DNA from: Halobellus litoreus
Lineage (GTDB): Archaea; Halobacteriota; Halobacteria; Halobacteriales; Haloferacaceae
Assembly (NCBI RefSeq): GCF_024464595.1
Contig: NZ_JANHAW010000001.1
Span: forward strand, 1,133,083 to 1,197,082
DNA: 64,000 bases
Reading direction: 5' to 3'
Of this stretch, positions 18,523 to 27,587 are shown piece after piece. The notes under the pieces were generated by a model. The model ran no database searches. It saw only the letters and a list, made by a program, of their open reading frames with translations, and was not told the origin of the DNA. Within the stretch, counting starts at the first letter, position 1. Every line of letters begins with the position of its first letter. The position numbers and the translations under genes were made by a program.

Positions 18523-20147
18523 CGCGTCGACGCGACGTTCTACGCGCCGGCGGCGCGCTGTTCGGAGCGGGCGTCGCACTGGGCGGAACGGACGCGCTGG
18601 CCGAGCGCCGCGGGTATCGGGGCGCGTCGACGGCGAGGGCTCATCCCGGACCGTACGAACCGTACGGTTCGATCGACGTCGAGGGCGCGAAGGAGGCGGT
18701 GGTCGGTCCCGACGGCGACGTGGCGTTCCTCGCGACGACCAGCGGGTACGCCGCCGTCGACGTCTCCGTCCCGGACCGCCCCCGACTTCTCGCGGACGTG
18801 CGCGAACCGCTCGCAGAGCGCGACAGCGGGCCGCTCCGCGGCGTCTTCGACGTGAAACTCGACGCGACCGACCCGGGGACGCTCGTCGTCGTCGGCCCGG
18901 CGAACCCGCTGCCCGGCGCGCTCGCGGGGGCGCTCGTCGTCGACGTGAACGACCCGGAGAATCCCGAACGACGGGCGTTCCACGAGACGCCGTTTCCGAT
19001 TCACAACTGCTTCGTCCGCGACGGCGTCGCCTACCTCACCGGCAACGACGGCGATCGAAATCCGCTGATCCTCCTGGACGTCGAGACGGGCGCGGAACTC
19101 GGCCGCTGGGCGCTCGAAGACGCCGCTCCGTCCTGGGGCGAGGTTCCGAGCACGCTGCGGAGCGTCCACGACGTGTTCGTTCGCCACACGACCGCGTTCG
19201 TCGCGATGTGGGACGCCGGCACCTGGATCCTCGACGTCTCCGACCCCGAATCTCCGACCGCCGTGGGCAGCCTCGGCGGCGGCGACCCCGCGGCGTTCGC
19301 GGACCTGTCGCGCTCGGCGGCCCGCCGCGAGGCGACCCTGCCGCCGGGAAACCACCACTACGTCGCGACCGACGAGTCCGGGACGCTCCTGGCCGTCGGC
19401 CGCGAGTCGTGGGGGATCCGAACGGACGGAGCAGAGGACCCGCAGACGGCGGGGGAGAAAGGCGATAGTCCGGAGACGGAGGCGGACGGGGACGCATCCG
19501 CGGAAACGACGTCCCCGGACGGAACCGTCTCGCCGGACGCCTCCGACGGCGGGCCGTCGGGCATCGACCTCTGGGACGTCTCCGATCCCGCCTCGCCCGA
19601 ACCGAAGGCGACGATTCCGGCACCGCCGTCGCCGGACCCGACGTACGGCGGCGTGTGGACCACCGCGCACAACTTCGAGGTCGCGGGCGGCGTCCTCTAC
19701 GCGTCGTGGTACCAGGGCGGCGTCACGCGCCACGACGTCTCCGATCCCGGGTCACCGGAGCGGGTCTCGTGGTGGCGCGATCCGAACGAGGCGAAGTTCT
19801 GGACCGCGCGGCTGGCCCGGGCCGGCGACCGGAAGGGGTTCTTCGTCGCGAGCAGTATGGGCGTCGGCGACGCCCCCGCTCGGCTGTACACGTTTCCCGA
19901 TCACGCCGGCGAGCAGGCCGATCCGCCCGGAGTGCTGCCGGATCGGTCGCCGACGCCGGTCGCCGGGGTCGAGACGCGGTCCGCGGACCCGCCCCTGACG
20001 ACCGGAGCGGGGGCGGCGTCGGCGACGACGGAGTCCCGCCCGTCGGCGGGCGTCGGCATCGGCGCGCCCGGGTTCGGCGTCGCGGCGGGTGTCACCGGCC
20101 TCGCGCTGGCGGCCTGGCGGCTGGCAGGGCGGGCACGGGAGGAGTGA
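18519..20147 (+). CDS. Tat-exported LVIVD-type beta-propeller protein with PGF-CTERM-like tail
   Basis: The 542-residue surface protein starts at a GTG overlapping the glucokinase stop. A twin-arginine signal, [22 protein letters not shown], opens it. The body has repeated propeller blades of the LVIVD type ([69 protein letters not shown]). Residues about 305-340 form an acidic linker. The end has [27 protein letters not shown], a PGF-CTERM-like tripartite signal that archaeosortase A is known to process. The cargo or ligand is unknown. Both the Tat start and the sortase tail are seen in the sequence. Confidence 0.8.
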   Translation: MTRRRDVLRAGGALFGAGVALGGTDALAERRGYRGASTARAHPGPYEPYGSIDVEGAKEAVVGPDGDVAFLATTSGYAAVDVSVPDRPRLLADVREPLAERDSGPLRGVFDVKLDATDPGTLVVVGPANPLPGALAGALVVDVNDPENPERRAFHETPFPIHNCFVRDGVAYLTGNDGDRNPLILLDVETGAELGRWALEDAAPSWGEVPSTLRSVHDVFVRHTTAFVAMWDAGTWILDVSDPESPTAVGSLGGGDPAAFADLSRSAARREATLPPGNHHYVATDESGTLLAVGRESWGIRTDGAEDPQTAGEKGDSPETEADGDASAETTSPDGTVSPDASDGGPSGIDLWDVSDPASPEPKATIPAPPSPDPTYGGVWTTAHNFEVAGGVLYASWYQGGVTRHDVSDPGSPERVSWWRDPNEAKFWTARLARAGDRKGFFVASSMGVGDAPARLYTFPDHAGEQADPPGVLPDRSPTPVAGVETRSADPPLTTGAGAASATTESRPSAGVGIGAPGFGVAAGVTGLALAAWRLAGRAREE

Positions 20148-20301
20148 CCTGGATTCGGGACAGTCCCGAGAGGCGGGGTAGCCACCGGTGACGGATGCGG
20201 AGCCGAGACCCTCCTCGAAGACCGTGACACACTTTTCTCGACGGCCGAGGGCTGCGAGTACAACCGCAAGGTTCCAAAGCTTGGGGGTCCTACAGGCAGC
20301 A

Positions 20302-20634
20302 ATGACCGATTCCGAGGACTCGCTCCGGCGGCGCGTCGAGACGTGGATGGTCGGGCAGATGCCGATCATCCAGATGCACGGCGGCGAGAGCGTCGTCCGG
20401 AAGGCCGACCCCGACAGCGGCGAGGTCGTCGTCGAACTGGGCGGGGCCTGCGCCGGGTGCGGCATCTCGAACATCACCGCGGACAACATCAAAGCGGACC
20501 TGCTGATGGAGTTCGAGGAAATCGAGGACGTCCGCGTCAAAGTCCCCAGCGCCGGGGATCACGGGAACAGCACCGTCGAGGGCGGTCGCGGCGGCGAACT
20601 GCAGTACGGCACCGACGACCCCGGCCACTTCTGA
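20302..20634 (+). CDS. NifU C-terminal-domain iron-sulfur scaffold
   Basis: The 110-residue protein is a stand-alone NifU C-terminal (Nfu) domain. The CxxC motif, [20 protein letters not shown] (Cys at about residues 51 and 54), is the cluster ligand pair. Nfu proteins carry 4Fe-4S clusters to target enzymes. The ATG at 20302 starts the known domain length with a short N-terminal helix ([21 protein letters not shown]). The last 25 residues are low-complexity. SufU and SufS lie 39 kb away in the same window, so Fe-S genes are dispersed here. Confidence 0.85.
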   Translation: MTDSEDSLRRRVETWMVGQMPIIQMHGGESVVRKADPDSGEVVVELGGACAGCGISNITADNIKADLLMEFEEIEDVRVKVPSAGDHGNSTVEGGRGGELQYGTDDPGHF

Positions 20635-20682
20635 GCGCGGGCCGACGGCGCGTTTTTGAGTCTCCGAGGCGTTGGGTCGGAC

Positions 20683-21663
20683 GTGGCCGACGCCGACACG
20701 CCGCGGGAGTTCGCCTTCGAACTCGCACTCTGTGCGCACCTCGAAGAGACGACCGAGTGGATCCTCGGTCGGCAACTGGGCGCGGCCGTCGATCGATCGG
20801 GTCGGCGCATCGTCGACGTCGTCGGCGTCGTGCCCGGCCCCGACTTCGACGACCGAGCGCGGATCACCGATCGGACGATTCCGATCAGGGCCATCGAGAG
20901 CGACGTCGGCGTCGGAACGAGCGTTCCGCGAAACCGGACCGTTCGCAACTCCTCCGAACTCCACGACTCGGTCGTCGACGCCGCCGTCGACGCCGGGTTC
21001 TTCGCGACGGAGCGGCACGACGGTCGGGAGTTCCTCCGACAGACGGCTCGATACCCCGACTCGTGGTTCGCTGGGCTCGTCGGCATCGAGAACAAGCCCG
21101 ACCTCGGAGCGCCCGGGGACCTCGCCAGACAGCTCAGAACGGACGTCTCGCTCGGGCTGTTCGAGGAGGTCGTCCTGGCGACCGAGAGCCACGTGACGCG
21201 CGCCCACCTGAATCGGATCCCCGAGGAAGTCGGCGTGTGGCGGTTCGATCCCGAGACTGGACGGCGTGAGGAGATCCGCGAGGCGACGGCGCTCGCGACC
21301 GGCGGCCCGGGCGTCGAACTCGTCGACGAGCGGCCGCTTCGGACCGACGTCGCGCTCGTCGACGGCGACGGGAAAGCGCGGGCCCGAACGCGAGTCGCGG
21401 AGCGAGCCTACGGCAAGGGGTGGCGAACGTACGACCTGCCGGCGTGTGCGCACGCGGAGTCGACCGCCGACGGCCGGCCCCGCTGCGCGGAGTTCGAGCG
21501 GATCGTCGATCCGAGTCGAGCCTGCGGAGCGGCGTGTTCCGCCCGCGATCCCGGAACGAGGCCCGACGTCGACGCCGACGAACTGCGGGACGAACGGACG
21601 CCCTGGCGGCGGGACCCACCCGGCGTCGTGCGCCGGCAGGCGGGACTCGATCGGTTCGGATGA
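20683..21663 (+). CDS. Conserved haloarchaeal DUF5787-like protein
   Basis: The 326-residue protein has the form of a family I recall as DUF5787. The N-terminal half is acidic with an REFAFELALCAHLE start and ILGRQLGAAVD; the middle includes FFATERHDGREFLRQTARYPDSWFAGLVGIENKPDL, a pattern seen in restriction-endonuclease-like folds (the Asp/Glu-x-Lys at IENKPDL is suggestive). The Cys-containing C-terminal part has CAHAE, RCAEF and RACGAACS. I chose GTG 20683 because the earlier TTG adds a poorly supported leader. Nuclease activity is a hypothesis only. Confidence 0.7.
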   Translation: MADADTPREFAFELALCAHLEETTEWILGRQLGAAVDRSGRRIVDVVGVVPGPDFDDRARITDRTIPIRAIESDVGVGTSVPRNRTVRNSSELHDSVVDAAVDAGFFATERHDGREFLRQTARYPDSWFAGLVGIENKPDLGAPGDLARQLRTDVSLGLFEEVVLATESHVTRAHLNRIPEEVGVWRFDPETGRREEIREATALATGGPGVELVDERPLRTDVALVDGDGKARARTRVAERAYGKGWRTYDLPACAHAESTADGRPRCAEFERIVDPSRACGAACSARDPGTRPDVDADELRDERTPWRRDPPGVVRRQAGLDRFG

Positions 21664-21712
21664 GAAGTTCGGATCCGAGTAACTCCGTTCCAGGAAACTG
21701 AAAACCGCCCCG

Positions 21713-21761
21713 GGTTTATACCGCGGTTCCGTGTCATCGTCCAGATGTGAGGTGAACGACG
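21713..21761 (+). promoter_or_regulatory. TATA box and Shine-Dalgarno before doxX
   Basis: GTTTATACC at 21713-21721 is a TATA-like box about 42-49 bases before the DoxX start. GAGGTGAAC (21749-21757) sits a few bases before the ATG and matches the archaeal 16S rRNA tail, so this gene, unlike most in the window, has a ribosome-binding site. Confidence 0.6.
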
Positions 21762-22292
21762 ATGGCAACTTCCATACAAGCCAACCTGGCGAATCCGTTG
21801 GAGTTCGACCTGCAAGGGACGCTCGCAGGCTACTGGGTCGCCGTCCTCCGCGTCGTGACGGGCTACTGGTTCCTCCACGCGGGGATCACCAAGTTCGCGT
21901 TCATCGCGGGCGAGCCGTTCAGCGCGCAGGGGTACCTCGTCAACGCCCCCGCTGCCAGCCCCATCCAGGGCTTCCTCGTCTGGGCCGGACAGACGCCGTG
22001 GCTCCTGGAGTTCACGAACTTTATGATCCCGGTGGGAGAGACGCTCATCGGCCTCGGGCTGGTCGCCGGCGCGCTCGTCCGGCTGGCGAGCTTCTTCGGC
22101 GGCGTCCTGATGGTGTTCTTCTACCTCGGGAACGCCAGTTGGTCGCACGGGCTGGTCAACGGCGACCTGATGGGTCTGCTGCTGTTCGTCACGGTGGGGA
22201 TCCTCGGCGCGGGTCGCGTCCTCGGGCTGGACGCCATCCTCGAGCAGACCGAACTCGGGAAGAAGCGCATCGCGAAGTGCCTGCTCGGGTAG
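21762..22292 (+). CDS. DoxX-family membrane protein
   Basis: The 176-residue protein has four predicted membrane segments beginning at YWVAVLRVVTGYWFLHAGITKFAF. The conserved DoxX features are the GYWFLHAGITKF helix and the GETLIGLGLVAGALVRLASFFGG helix. DoxX relatives are subunits of terminal oxidases or thiosulfate:quinone oxidoreductase, or act in oxidative-stress membrane complexes; which applies here is not clear. It reads convergently toward the PhnP-like gene. A ribosome-binding site supports the start. Confidence 0.88.
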   Translation: MATSIQANLANPLEFDLQGTLAGYWVAVLRVVTGYWFLHAGITKFAFIAGEPFSAQGYLVNAPAASPIQGFLVWAGQTPWLLEFTNFMIPVGETLIGLGLVAGALVRLASFFGGVLMVFFYLGNASWSHGLVNGDLMGLLLFVTVGILGAGRVLGLDAILEQTELGKKRIAKCLLG

Positions 22293-22374
22293 CAGTGCCC
22301 GCTCCGACGGCAGCCACCTGACGCCTTCTCGACTTCGCTGCCGACGCGTCGAGCGGTGGGGACGTAGTCCCCGA

Positions 22375-23199
22375 TCACAACTCGTAGGTCTCGCCGTCGA
22401 CCGCCAGCGGTTCCTCGAACGCCTCCTCGGCGGGATAGAAATGCGCCGTGTGGACGATACGCGTCTCCGAGGCGGAGAGGTCTGCGGCGAGGTCCAACGC
22501 GCCCTCTCTGGTCATATGTTTCTGCCCGAAGGTTCGCGGGACGCCGGCGTCGTCGAAGTGTTTCCCGCCGCGCGGGTGGTGTTCGCTCAACGACGCCGGA
22601 ACGATGCCGTCCGCGAGGAGTAGGTCGGGGTCGTCGAGGACGGTCCGCGACTCCTCGGGGACCCCGTAGCTCGTGTCGCCCGAAAGCGACAGCTTCGCCC
22701 CCGTCTCGGGGTCCTCGACCGCGAGACCGTAACAGAGCAGCGGCGGGTGGTCGACGGGGACGAGCGTCACCTCCAGCCCGCAGACCGCGAACGGTTCGAA
22801 AGGAGAGCGAGCGTGGACGCTCACGCGATCCAGGTAGTCGTACTTTCGCGAGACGGTCTCGGCGACGCTCTCTTCGGTCTGCGGGTCGATCTCGTCGGCG
22901 GCGTAGACCGGGAGGTCGTCGAACAGGCGATAGGCGTTGCCCAGTCCGTCGAGGTGGTCGAAGTGAATGTGCGTGACGATCCCGGCGTCCGGAAGGGCAA
23001 CCTCCTGGGTCAGAAACTGGTGACGGAAGTCCGGGCTGAAGTCGACGAGCAGCGTCTCGCCGGTCCGCTCGTTCTCGACGTGGACCGAAAACCGGGTGCG
23101 TTCGACGCCGCGGCGGCGCGCTTCGGCGCACGTCCCGCAGTCGCACCCCACGGTCGGGGTCCCGGTCGTATCGCCCGTCCCGAGGAGAGTGACCCGCAT
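22375..23199 (-). CDS. PhnP-like metallo-beta-lactamase-fold hydrolase
   Basis: The 274-residue MBL-fold protein starts MRVTLLGTGDTTGTPTVGCDCGTCAEARRR, the N-terminal pattern of PhnP/RNase Z-like phosphodiesterases with a CxCxxC site. The metal-binding motif is HIHFDHLDG (residues about 76-84), followed by HARSPFEPF, LVPVDHPP and SGDTSYG. The usual activity is cyclic phosphodiester hydrolysis; substrate cannot be named. It is convergent with doxX. Confidence 0.85.
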   Translation of the reverse strand: MRVTLLGTGDTTGTPTVGCDCGTCAEARRRGVERTRFSVHVENERTGETLLVDFSPDFRHQFLTQEVALPDAGIVTHIHFDHLDGLGNAYRLFDDLPVYAADEIDPQTEESVAETVSRKYDYLDRVSVHARSPFEPFAVCGLEVTLVPVDHPPLLCYGLAVEDPETGAKLSLSGDTSYGVPEESRTVLDDPDLLLADGIVPASLSEHHPRGGKHFDDAGVPRTFGQKHMTREGALDLAADLSASETRIVHTAHFYPAEEAFEEPLAVDGETYEL

Positions 23200-23346
23200 C
23201 GTAGAGGAGTGAGAGCGGCCGGATCATAAGCGTGGCCGAAGAGACCCCGCGAGGCGGCACCGTCCACTGCCGGGAGCGACGGCGACCGCGGGAACGGGGC
23301 CCGTCGAGTCAGAAGCATTTTGCGGGTTGCCGTCGTCGGTCTAGAT

Positions 23347-23619
23347 ATGTCTCACGAACTGCTGCAGGAGGCGAGCGAGCGCCTCCGACAGGCGGCGGAA
23401 GCGACGAGCGGCGACGACGTCCAGCGCCGCGTGTACGACCAGTCGGACGCGCTCGCGACGCTCGCGGCGCGGGATCGCACGCCCGACCACGGTCGCCTGG
23501 CTCGGCACATGAACGTCCTCGCCGAACTCGCCGAGGAGACCGACGGAGCGGCCCACGAGGCGGTCGTCGACGCCCGCTCGAAGGTGTCCGAGTTCCGCGA
23601 GGGCGTCGAAGGCGTCTGA
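23347..23619 (+). CDS. Small helical conserved protein
   Basis: The 90-residue protein (MSHELLQEASERLRQAAEATSGD) is almost entirely helical by pattern, with heptad-like spacing. Similar small haloarchaeal proteins exist with no known role. The ATG at 23347 follows a TTTTGCGGG box about 26-30 bases upstream. It lies convergent to the rubrerythrin-like gene. No metal or catalytic motif is seen. Confidence 0.7.
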   Translation: MSHELLQEASERLRQAAEATSGDDVQRRVYDQSDALATLAARDRTPDHGRLARHMNVLAELAEETDGAAHEAVVDARSKVSEFREGVEGV

Positions 23620-23700
23620 CGAGCGACCGACGCCCGTCGTCCGCCTATCGGCCGTCTGAGGCCGTCAACCCCTCTATTTCGACTGGAGATTGCGGACTGT

Positions 23701-23714
23701 TCACAAATCTGTGA
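23701..23714. terminator. Short stem-loop between convergent genes
   Basis: TCACA (23701-23705) and TGTGA (23710-23714) flank a 4-base loop in the gap between two convergent gene ends. It may help end transcription on both strands. The stem is only 5 bp. Confidence 0.3.
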
Positions 23715-23787
23715 GGTCGGCGGCGGCCGCTCGAACCGAGCGACTCGTTCAGAAACCCGCCCCCGATCGCGACGCCGCCAATTCGTC

Positions 23788-24405
23788 TCAGCAGACGTTC
23801 TTCGGCTTGATGCCCATCGATTCGAGCGTCTCGACGTAGTCCGCGTAGGCGGCTTCGATCACCGCGTCGGCGGCGCCGCGGGCGCGTTCCCACTCCGCTT
23901 CCGACGCACACTCGGCGTCGAGGGCGTCGACGACGCGGTCCCGTTCGGCCTCCAACGCCGAACGGAGGTCGCGGAAGTCGTCGGCGGCCATCGGGTCGGC
24001 GTCGCCGACGAAGAAGCCGACCATCTGCCCCGCGTGCTCGCCGGCGACGAGGTAGCGGCCGAGCAGCCCGCCGAGCCGGGCCGGTGCCGAGTCGAGTCCC
24101 GAGAGGGCGTCGTACAGTCGGGGCTGCTCGTCGAGTTCGGGGTCCTCGGCGACGGCCGCGGCGTGCCCGCGGGCGTCCTCGGCGAGGTCCGCGAACAGGT
24201 CGGCCGTCGCTCCCGAATCCGTGTTCTCGATCCACGTGTCGAGCGTCGCCGCGAGCGCGAGCGCGTCGGTCGCGGCCGCCGCGCGGACGCGGTCGCCGTC
24301 CATCTCGCCGCCGGTCAGGGCGTACATCGCCTTCGAGGAACCCAGCCGCGAGAACGCCGTCTCGTGTTCGTCGCGCAGTTCCGCCGCGAGGTCGGCTCCG
24401 TTCAT
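23788..24405 (-). CDS. Rubrerythrin-like four-helix protein, degenerate ligands
   Basis: This 205-residue helical protein resembles the rubrerythrin/ferritin-like group (MNGADLAAELRDEHETAFSRLGSSKAMYALTGGEMDGDRVR). One E-x2-H-like motif is visible in AEDARGH, and another acidic pair is present in RDEHE, but the remaining diiron ligands are not obvious. It could be a ferritin-like protein that has lost its metal, or a rubrerythrin-shaped regulator. It ends in PKNVC, leaving a single terminal Cys. It is divergent from the SpoIIM gene across a gap with a direct repeat. Confidence 0.6.
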   Translation of the reverse strand: MNGADLAAELRDEHETAFSRLGSSKAMYALTGGEMDGDRVRAAAATDALALAATLDTWIENTDSGATADLFADLAEDARGHAAAVAEDPELDEQPRLYDALSGLDSAPARLGGLLGRYLVAGEHAGQMVGFFVGDADPMAADDFRDLRSALEAERDRVVDALDAECASEAEWERARGAADAVIEAAYADYVETLESMGIKPKNVC

Positions 24406-24436
24406 ACCCGTTCTTCGGCGTCCCGCCGCTTGTAGG

Positions 24437-24472
24437 CATCGACACGCGGCACTTTCCATCGACACGCGGCAC
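24437..24472. repeat. Two 16-base direct repeats in divergent promoter
   Basis: CATCGACACGCGGCAC occurs exactly at 24437-24452 and 24457-24472. The units are spaced by 20 bases, about two helical turns, in the 135-base gap between two divergent gene starts (24405 and 24541). That placement suggests a tandem operator shared by both genes. Confidence 0.8.
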
Positions 24473-24540
24473 GTTCGCTCCGTCGGAATGCGATCTCGCC
24501 GTCCCGAAGGTCTTTGCTCGCGGATCGAGATGTTCGGACC

Positions 24541-26103
24541 GTGAATCCCTCCACCGCCCTCCGGACCGGCGGCCGGTTGCTCTGGGAGCGATCGGCGTCG
24601 GTGATCCCCGTGTATCTGCTCGCGTCCGGGCTGTACGGCGTCGCCCGCGTGCCGTTCCTCGTGGCCGGTCTGCTCGCCGTCTGGTTTCTCGGGACGACCG
24701 GCCGACTCGACCCCTTCGTCGACGTGCTCCGGGAGACGGGGGCGGGGCCGGGGTCGGTGTCCCCAGATCCGGCCGAGGTCGAACGGATCGCTCCCGACCT
24801 GGGGGAGGCAGTCGCCGGGCTCCTGACGCCCGAAACCGTGGCGCTCCTCGTCGCGGGCGGACTGCTCTCCCTCCTCCTGGCGCTCCTCGCTTCGGCGGTC
24901 GGAGGGGCTGCCGCCGTCGGCGGCCTGTACGGGCTGTTGCGCGGTGAGGACGGCGTCCGCGCGGCGGTCGACGGCGCGCGGCGGTACTGGCGTTCGATCC
25001 TCGGAGTCAGACTCCTGCTCCTCGCCGCGCTCGCGGGCGTCGGCCTCCCGCTCGTCGGTTTCTTCGCTGCCGTCGGGGGATTCGTCACCACGACGATGGC
25101 CGCCGCGTCGTCCACCGGAACCACTCGGTCGTGGGCGGTGCTTGGGCTCGCCGTCCTCCTCGGGCTCTTCGCCCTCCTCGTCGGTGCGCTGCTCGTCGCC
25201 GGGGTCTACGTCCTCTTCGCGTTCGCCGAGCAGGCGGTCGTCGTCGACGACGTCGGGACGGTGGCGGCGGTCCGGCGAAGCGTCCGGTTCCCCTTCCGCC
25301 GACCGTGGGACGCGCTCGGGTACGTCGCCGTCGCGTTCGGCGCGCTCGTCGTCTCCGGCGCAATCGGGAGTTCGGCGGCGGCGTTCGGCGCGACGCGGGT
25401 GACGGCCCTCGTCGGGGCGGTCCTCCTTCCGCCGGTCGTCGACGGCTTCAAGACCTCGCTGTACGCCGAGCGAGAGCTCCCGTCGGACGCCGAACTGGCC
25501 CGCCCCGAAGAACGACTGCGCGCGGCGTTCGTCGGCGGACTCCGCGCCGTCGGCGGATTCGTCCGGGGGCATCCGGCCGCGAACCTCGCGTCGCTCGGCG
25601 TCTTCGCTGCCGGCGGCCTCGTCGGCTGGCGCGCCACGTCGTCGTTCGGGCTTTCGCTCCCGATCGGCGGCGACGTCGCGAACGTCTTCGGTTCCTTCCC
25701 GCTCGGGACGTTCTTCAACCTCGCGGTGAACAACTGGCTGGTCGCCGCCGATCTGGCTTACAGCGGCCTCGCGGTCGGCGTCCCCGCGGTCGTCGGCCTC
25801 GGGTTCAACGGAATCGTCGTGGGTGCCGTCGGCGGTGTCTTCGATCCCGTCGCCTTCGTCGCGCTCGTCGCGCCCCACGGCGTCGTCGAAATCCCCGCGA
25901 TCGTCGTCGGCGGCGCGCTCGGACTCTGGCTGGGGGGCGTCGTCCTCGGCGTCGTTCGGCGACGAGGCCACGGCGACGACGTTGCCGCGGCGATCCGCGA
26001 GGCCTACCGGGTGCTCCTCGGACTGGTTCCGCTGTTCGTCCTCGCGGCGTTCATCGAGGCGTTCCTCACGCCGGCGATCGCGAGCCTCGTGCTCGGCGGC
26101 TAA
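24541..26103 (+). CDS. Membrane protein with C-terminal SpoIIM domain
   Basis: The 520-residue polytopic protein has an N-terminal half of about six membrane segments with a long extracellular or cytosolic stretch (about 40-85), then a C-terminal SpoIIM-type domain (about 345-520: NLASLGVFAAGGLVGWRATS, GTFFNLAVNNW, FVALVAPHGVVEIPAIVVGG). SpoIIM/DUF95 proteins are of unclear function in archaea, being linked in bacteria to membrane remodelling. The GTG at 24541 starts VNPSTALRTGGRLLWER; an ATG 27 bases upstream would lie in the promoter. It looks like a fusion of two membrane modules. Confidence 0.8.
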   Translation: MNPSTALRTGGRLLWERSASVIPVYLLASGLYGVARVPFLVAGLLAVWFLGTTGRLDPFVDVLRETGAGPGSVSPDPAEVERIAPDLGEAVAGLLTPETVALLVAGGLLSLLLALLASAVGGAAAVGGLYGLLRGEDGVRAAVDGARRYWRSILGVRLLLLAALAGVGLPLVGFFAAVGGFVTTTMAAASSTGTTRSWAVLGLAVLLGLFALLVGALLVAGVYVLFAFAEQAVVVDDVGTVAAVRRSVRFPFRRPWDALGYVAVAFGALVVSGAIGSSAAAFGATRVTALVGAVLLPPVVDGFKTSLYAERELPSDAELARPEERLRAAFVGGLRAVGGFVRGHPAANLASLGVFAAGGLVGWRATSSFGLSLPIGGDVANVFGSFPLGTFFNLAVNNWLVAADLAYSGLAVGVPAVVGLGFNGIVVGAVGGVFDPVAFVALVAPHGVVEIPAIVVGGALGLWLGGVVLGVVRRRGHGDDVAAAIREAYRVLLGLVPLFVLAAFIEAFLTPAIASLVLGG

Positions 26104-26117
26104 CGCGCCGGCGGACG

Positions 26118-26333
26118 CTATCGCCCGTCGCGACCGAGGAGGAGATACAGTACGATTCCGAGTATCGGCGCGAGGAAGACGACGATAGCCCAGAGGAACG
26201 CCGGGTGGCTGCTGTTCTTCTGTGCGTCCTGATACGTCCACACGACCAGGGCGAGGCCGACGAGCAGCAGGAACAAGCCGAAAATGGCGAACAAGCCGGC
26301 TGCTCCGGACTGCAGGAGTACGGTGGAGGGCAC
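26118..26333 (-). CDS. Small PLDc_N-type membrane protein
   Basis: This 71-residue protein has two membrane segments: AGLFAIFGLFLLLVGLALVVW and AFLWAIVVFLAPILGIVLYLLLGR. The pattern (WTYQDAQ-KNSS-HPAFLWAI...GIVLYLLLGR) is that of the phospholipase-D N-terminal membrane module, found alone in many haloarchaea. It has no catalytic part. The GTG at 26333 is the likely start; a TTG at 26342 would add three residues. Function unknown. Confidence 0.75.
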   Translation of the reverse strand: MPSTVLLQSGAAGLFAIFGLFLLLVGLALVVWTYQDAQKNSSHPAFLWAIVVFLAPILGIVLYLLLGRDGR

Positions 26334-26467
26334 AGTACACAACGGAAAGTTCCGTCAAATAGGTCTTGTGGTTCACCCGCAGTGACACGCGGTCGGCGAA
26401 ACAGCCCGCAGAGGGGGGTTCGAGGGTACGGGAAGTCGTCAGCGGGGGGGTCGACGGGACCGGGTCG

Positions 26468-27334
26468 TTACTCGGCGTCGCCCGTCTCGATCGGCGCGCC
26501 GACGAGGTTGCCCCACTCCGTCCAGGAGCCGTCGTAGTTGACGACCTCGTCGTAGCCGAGCAGTTCGTGGAGGGCGAACCACGCGATCGAGGAGCGCTCG
26601 CCGATCCGGCAGTAGGCGACGGTCGTCTCGGAGCCGTCGATGCCCTGGTCGGCGTAGAGTTCCCGCAGTTCCTCGGCGGACTTGAACGTCCCGTCGTCGT
26701 TGACGGTCGCCGCCCACGAGATGTTCTGCGCGCCGGGGATGTGGCCGCCGCGCTGGGCCGTCTCCTGCAGTCCCGGCGGCGCGAGGATGTCGCCGCGGAA
26801 CTCCTCGGGCGAGCGGACGTCCACCAGGGGCAGTCCCTCGTCGACGGCGTGGTCGACGTCGTCGCGGTACGCGCGAATGGACTCGAACGGCCCCTTCGCA
26901 GTGTAGTCGACGGGGGAGAAGTCCGGGACTTCGTCGGTGGTCGGGTAGTCGTTGTCGATCCAGTAGTCGCGGCCGCCGTTCAGGAGTTTCACGTCCTCGT
27001 GGCCGTAGTACTTGAACTGCCAGTAGGTGTAGGCGGCGAACCAGTTGGAGTTGTCGCCGTACAGCACCACGGTGGAGTCCTCGGAGATGCCGTGGCTGCC
27101 GAGCAGGTCCTCGAAGTCGTCCTTGTCGAGGATGTCGCGGTTCGTCTGATCCTGGAGTTGGCTCTCCCAGTTGAACCCGATCGCGCCGGGCGCGTGGCTC
27201 TCGTCGTACGCCTCGGTGTCGACGTCGACTTCCACCAGGCGATGGTCGGGGTCGTCGCTCTGGAATGCGTCGAGGTTGTCTTCCACCCACTCCGGGGACA
27301 CGAGCACGTCTTTGGCGTAACCGTCGTCTGTCAT
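26468..27334 (-). CDS. Thiosulfate sulfurtransferase (two-domain rhodanese)
   Basis: The 288-residue protein has two rhodanese domains. Cys242 in YCRIGERSS is the catalytic residue; the first domain (HRLVEVDVDTEAYDESHAPGAI) lacks a Cys at that place, as expected of tandem rhodaneses. It moves a sulfane sulfur atom from thiosulfate or another donor to a thiophilic acceptor such as cyanide. The start MTDDGYAKDVLVSPEW matches the family. It is divergent from a second rhodanese across 253 bases. Confidence 0.92.
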   Translation of the reverse strand: MTDDGYAKDVLVSPEWVEDNLDAFQSDDPDHRLVEVDVDTEAYDESHAPGAIGFNWESQLQDQTNRDILDKDDFEDLLGSHGISEDSTVVLYGDNSNWFAAYTYWQFKYYGHEDVKLLNGGRDYWIDNDYPTTDEVPDFSPVDYTAKGPFESIRAYRDDVDHAVDEGLPLVDVRSPEEFRGDILAPPGLQETAQRGGHIPGAQNISWAATVNDDGTFKSAEELRELYADQGIDGSETTVAYCRIGERSSIAWFALHELLGYDEVVNYDGSWTEWGNLVGAPIETGDAE

Positions 27335-27587
27335 TGCGTACTCCCCTACGCACTCATCCCGTATAATCCTCACAACTACGGCGTGTACTGCCCGTCCTCC
27401 CACTATCCAGAAATTCTTGCCGCATCAGACGAACCTGACAGGACGTGAGCGTGCCGCGCCGGACCCACGGGGACCGTACGGGCGGGGCTTCGAGGAACAA
27501 GCCGCAATATTTTCTCCTTTCTCTGACACCGGGCGAATGCGGGTCGGATCGGCCACGTTGAAGAGTCGGCCGACGGTACGTACACGT

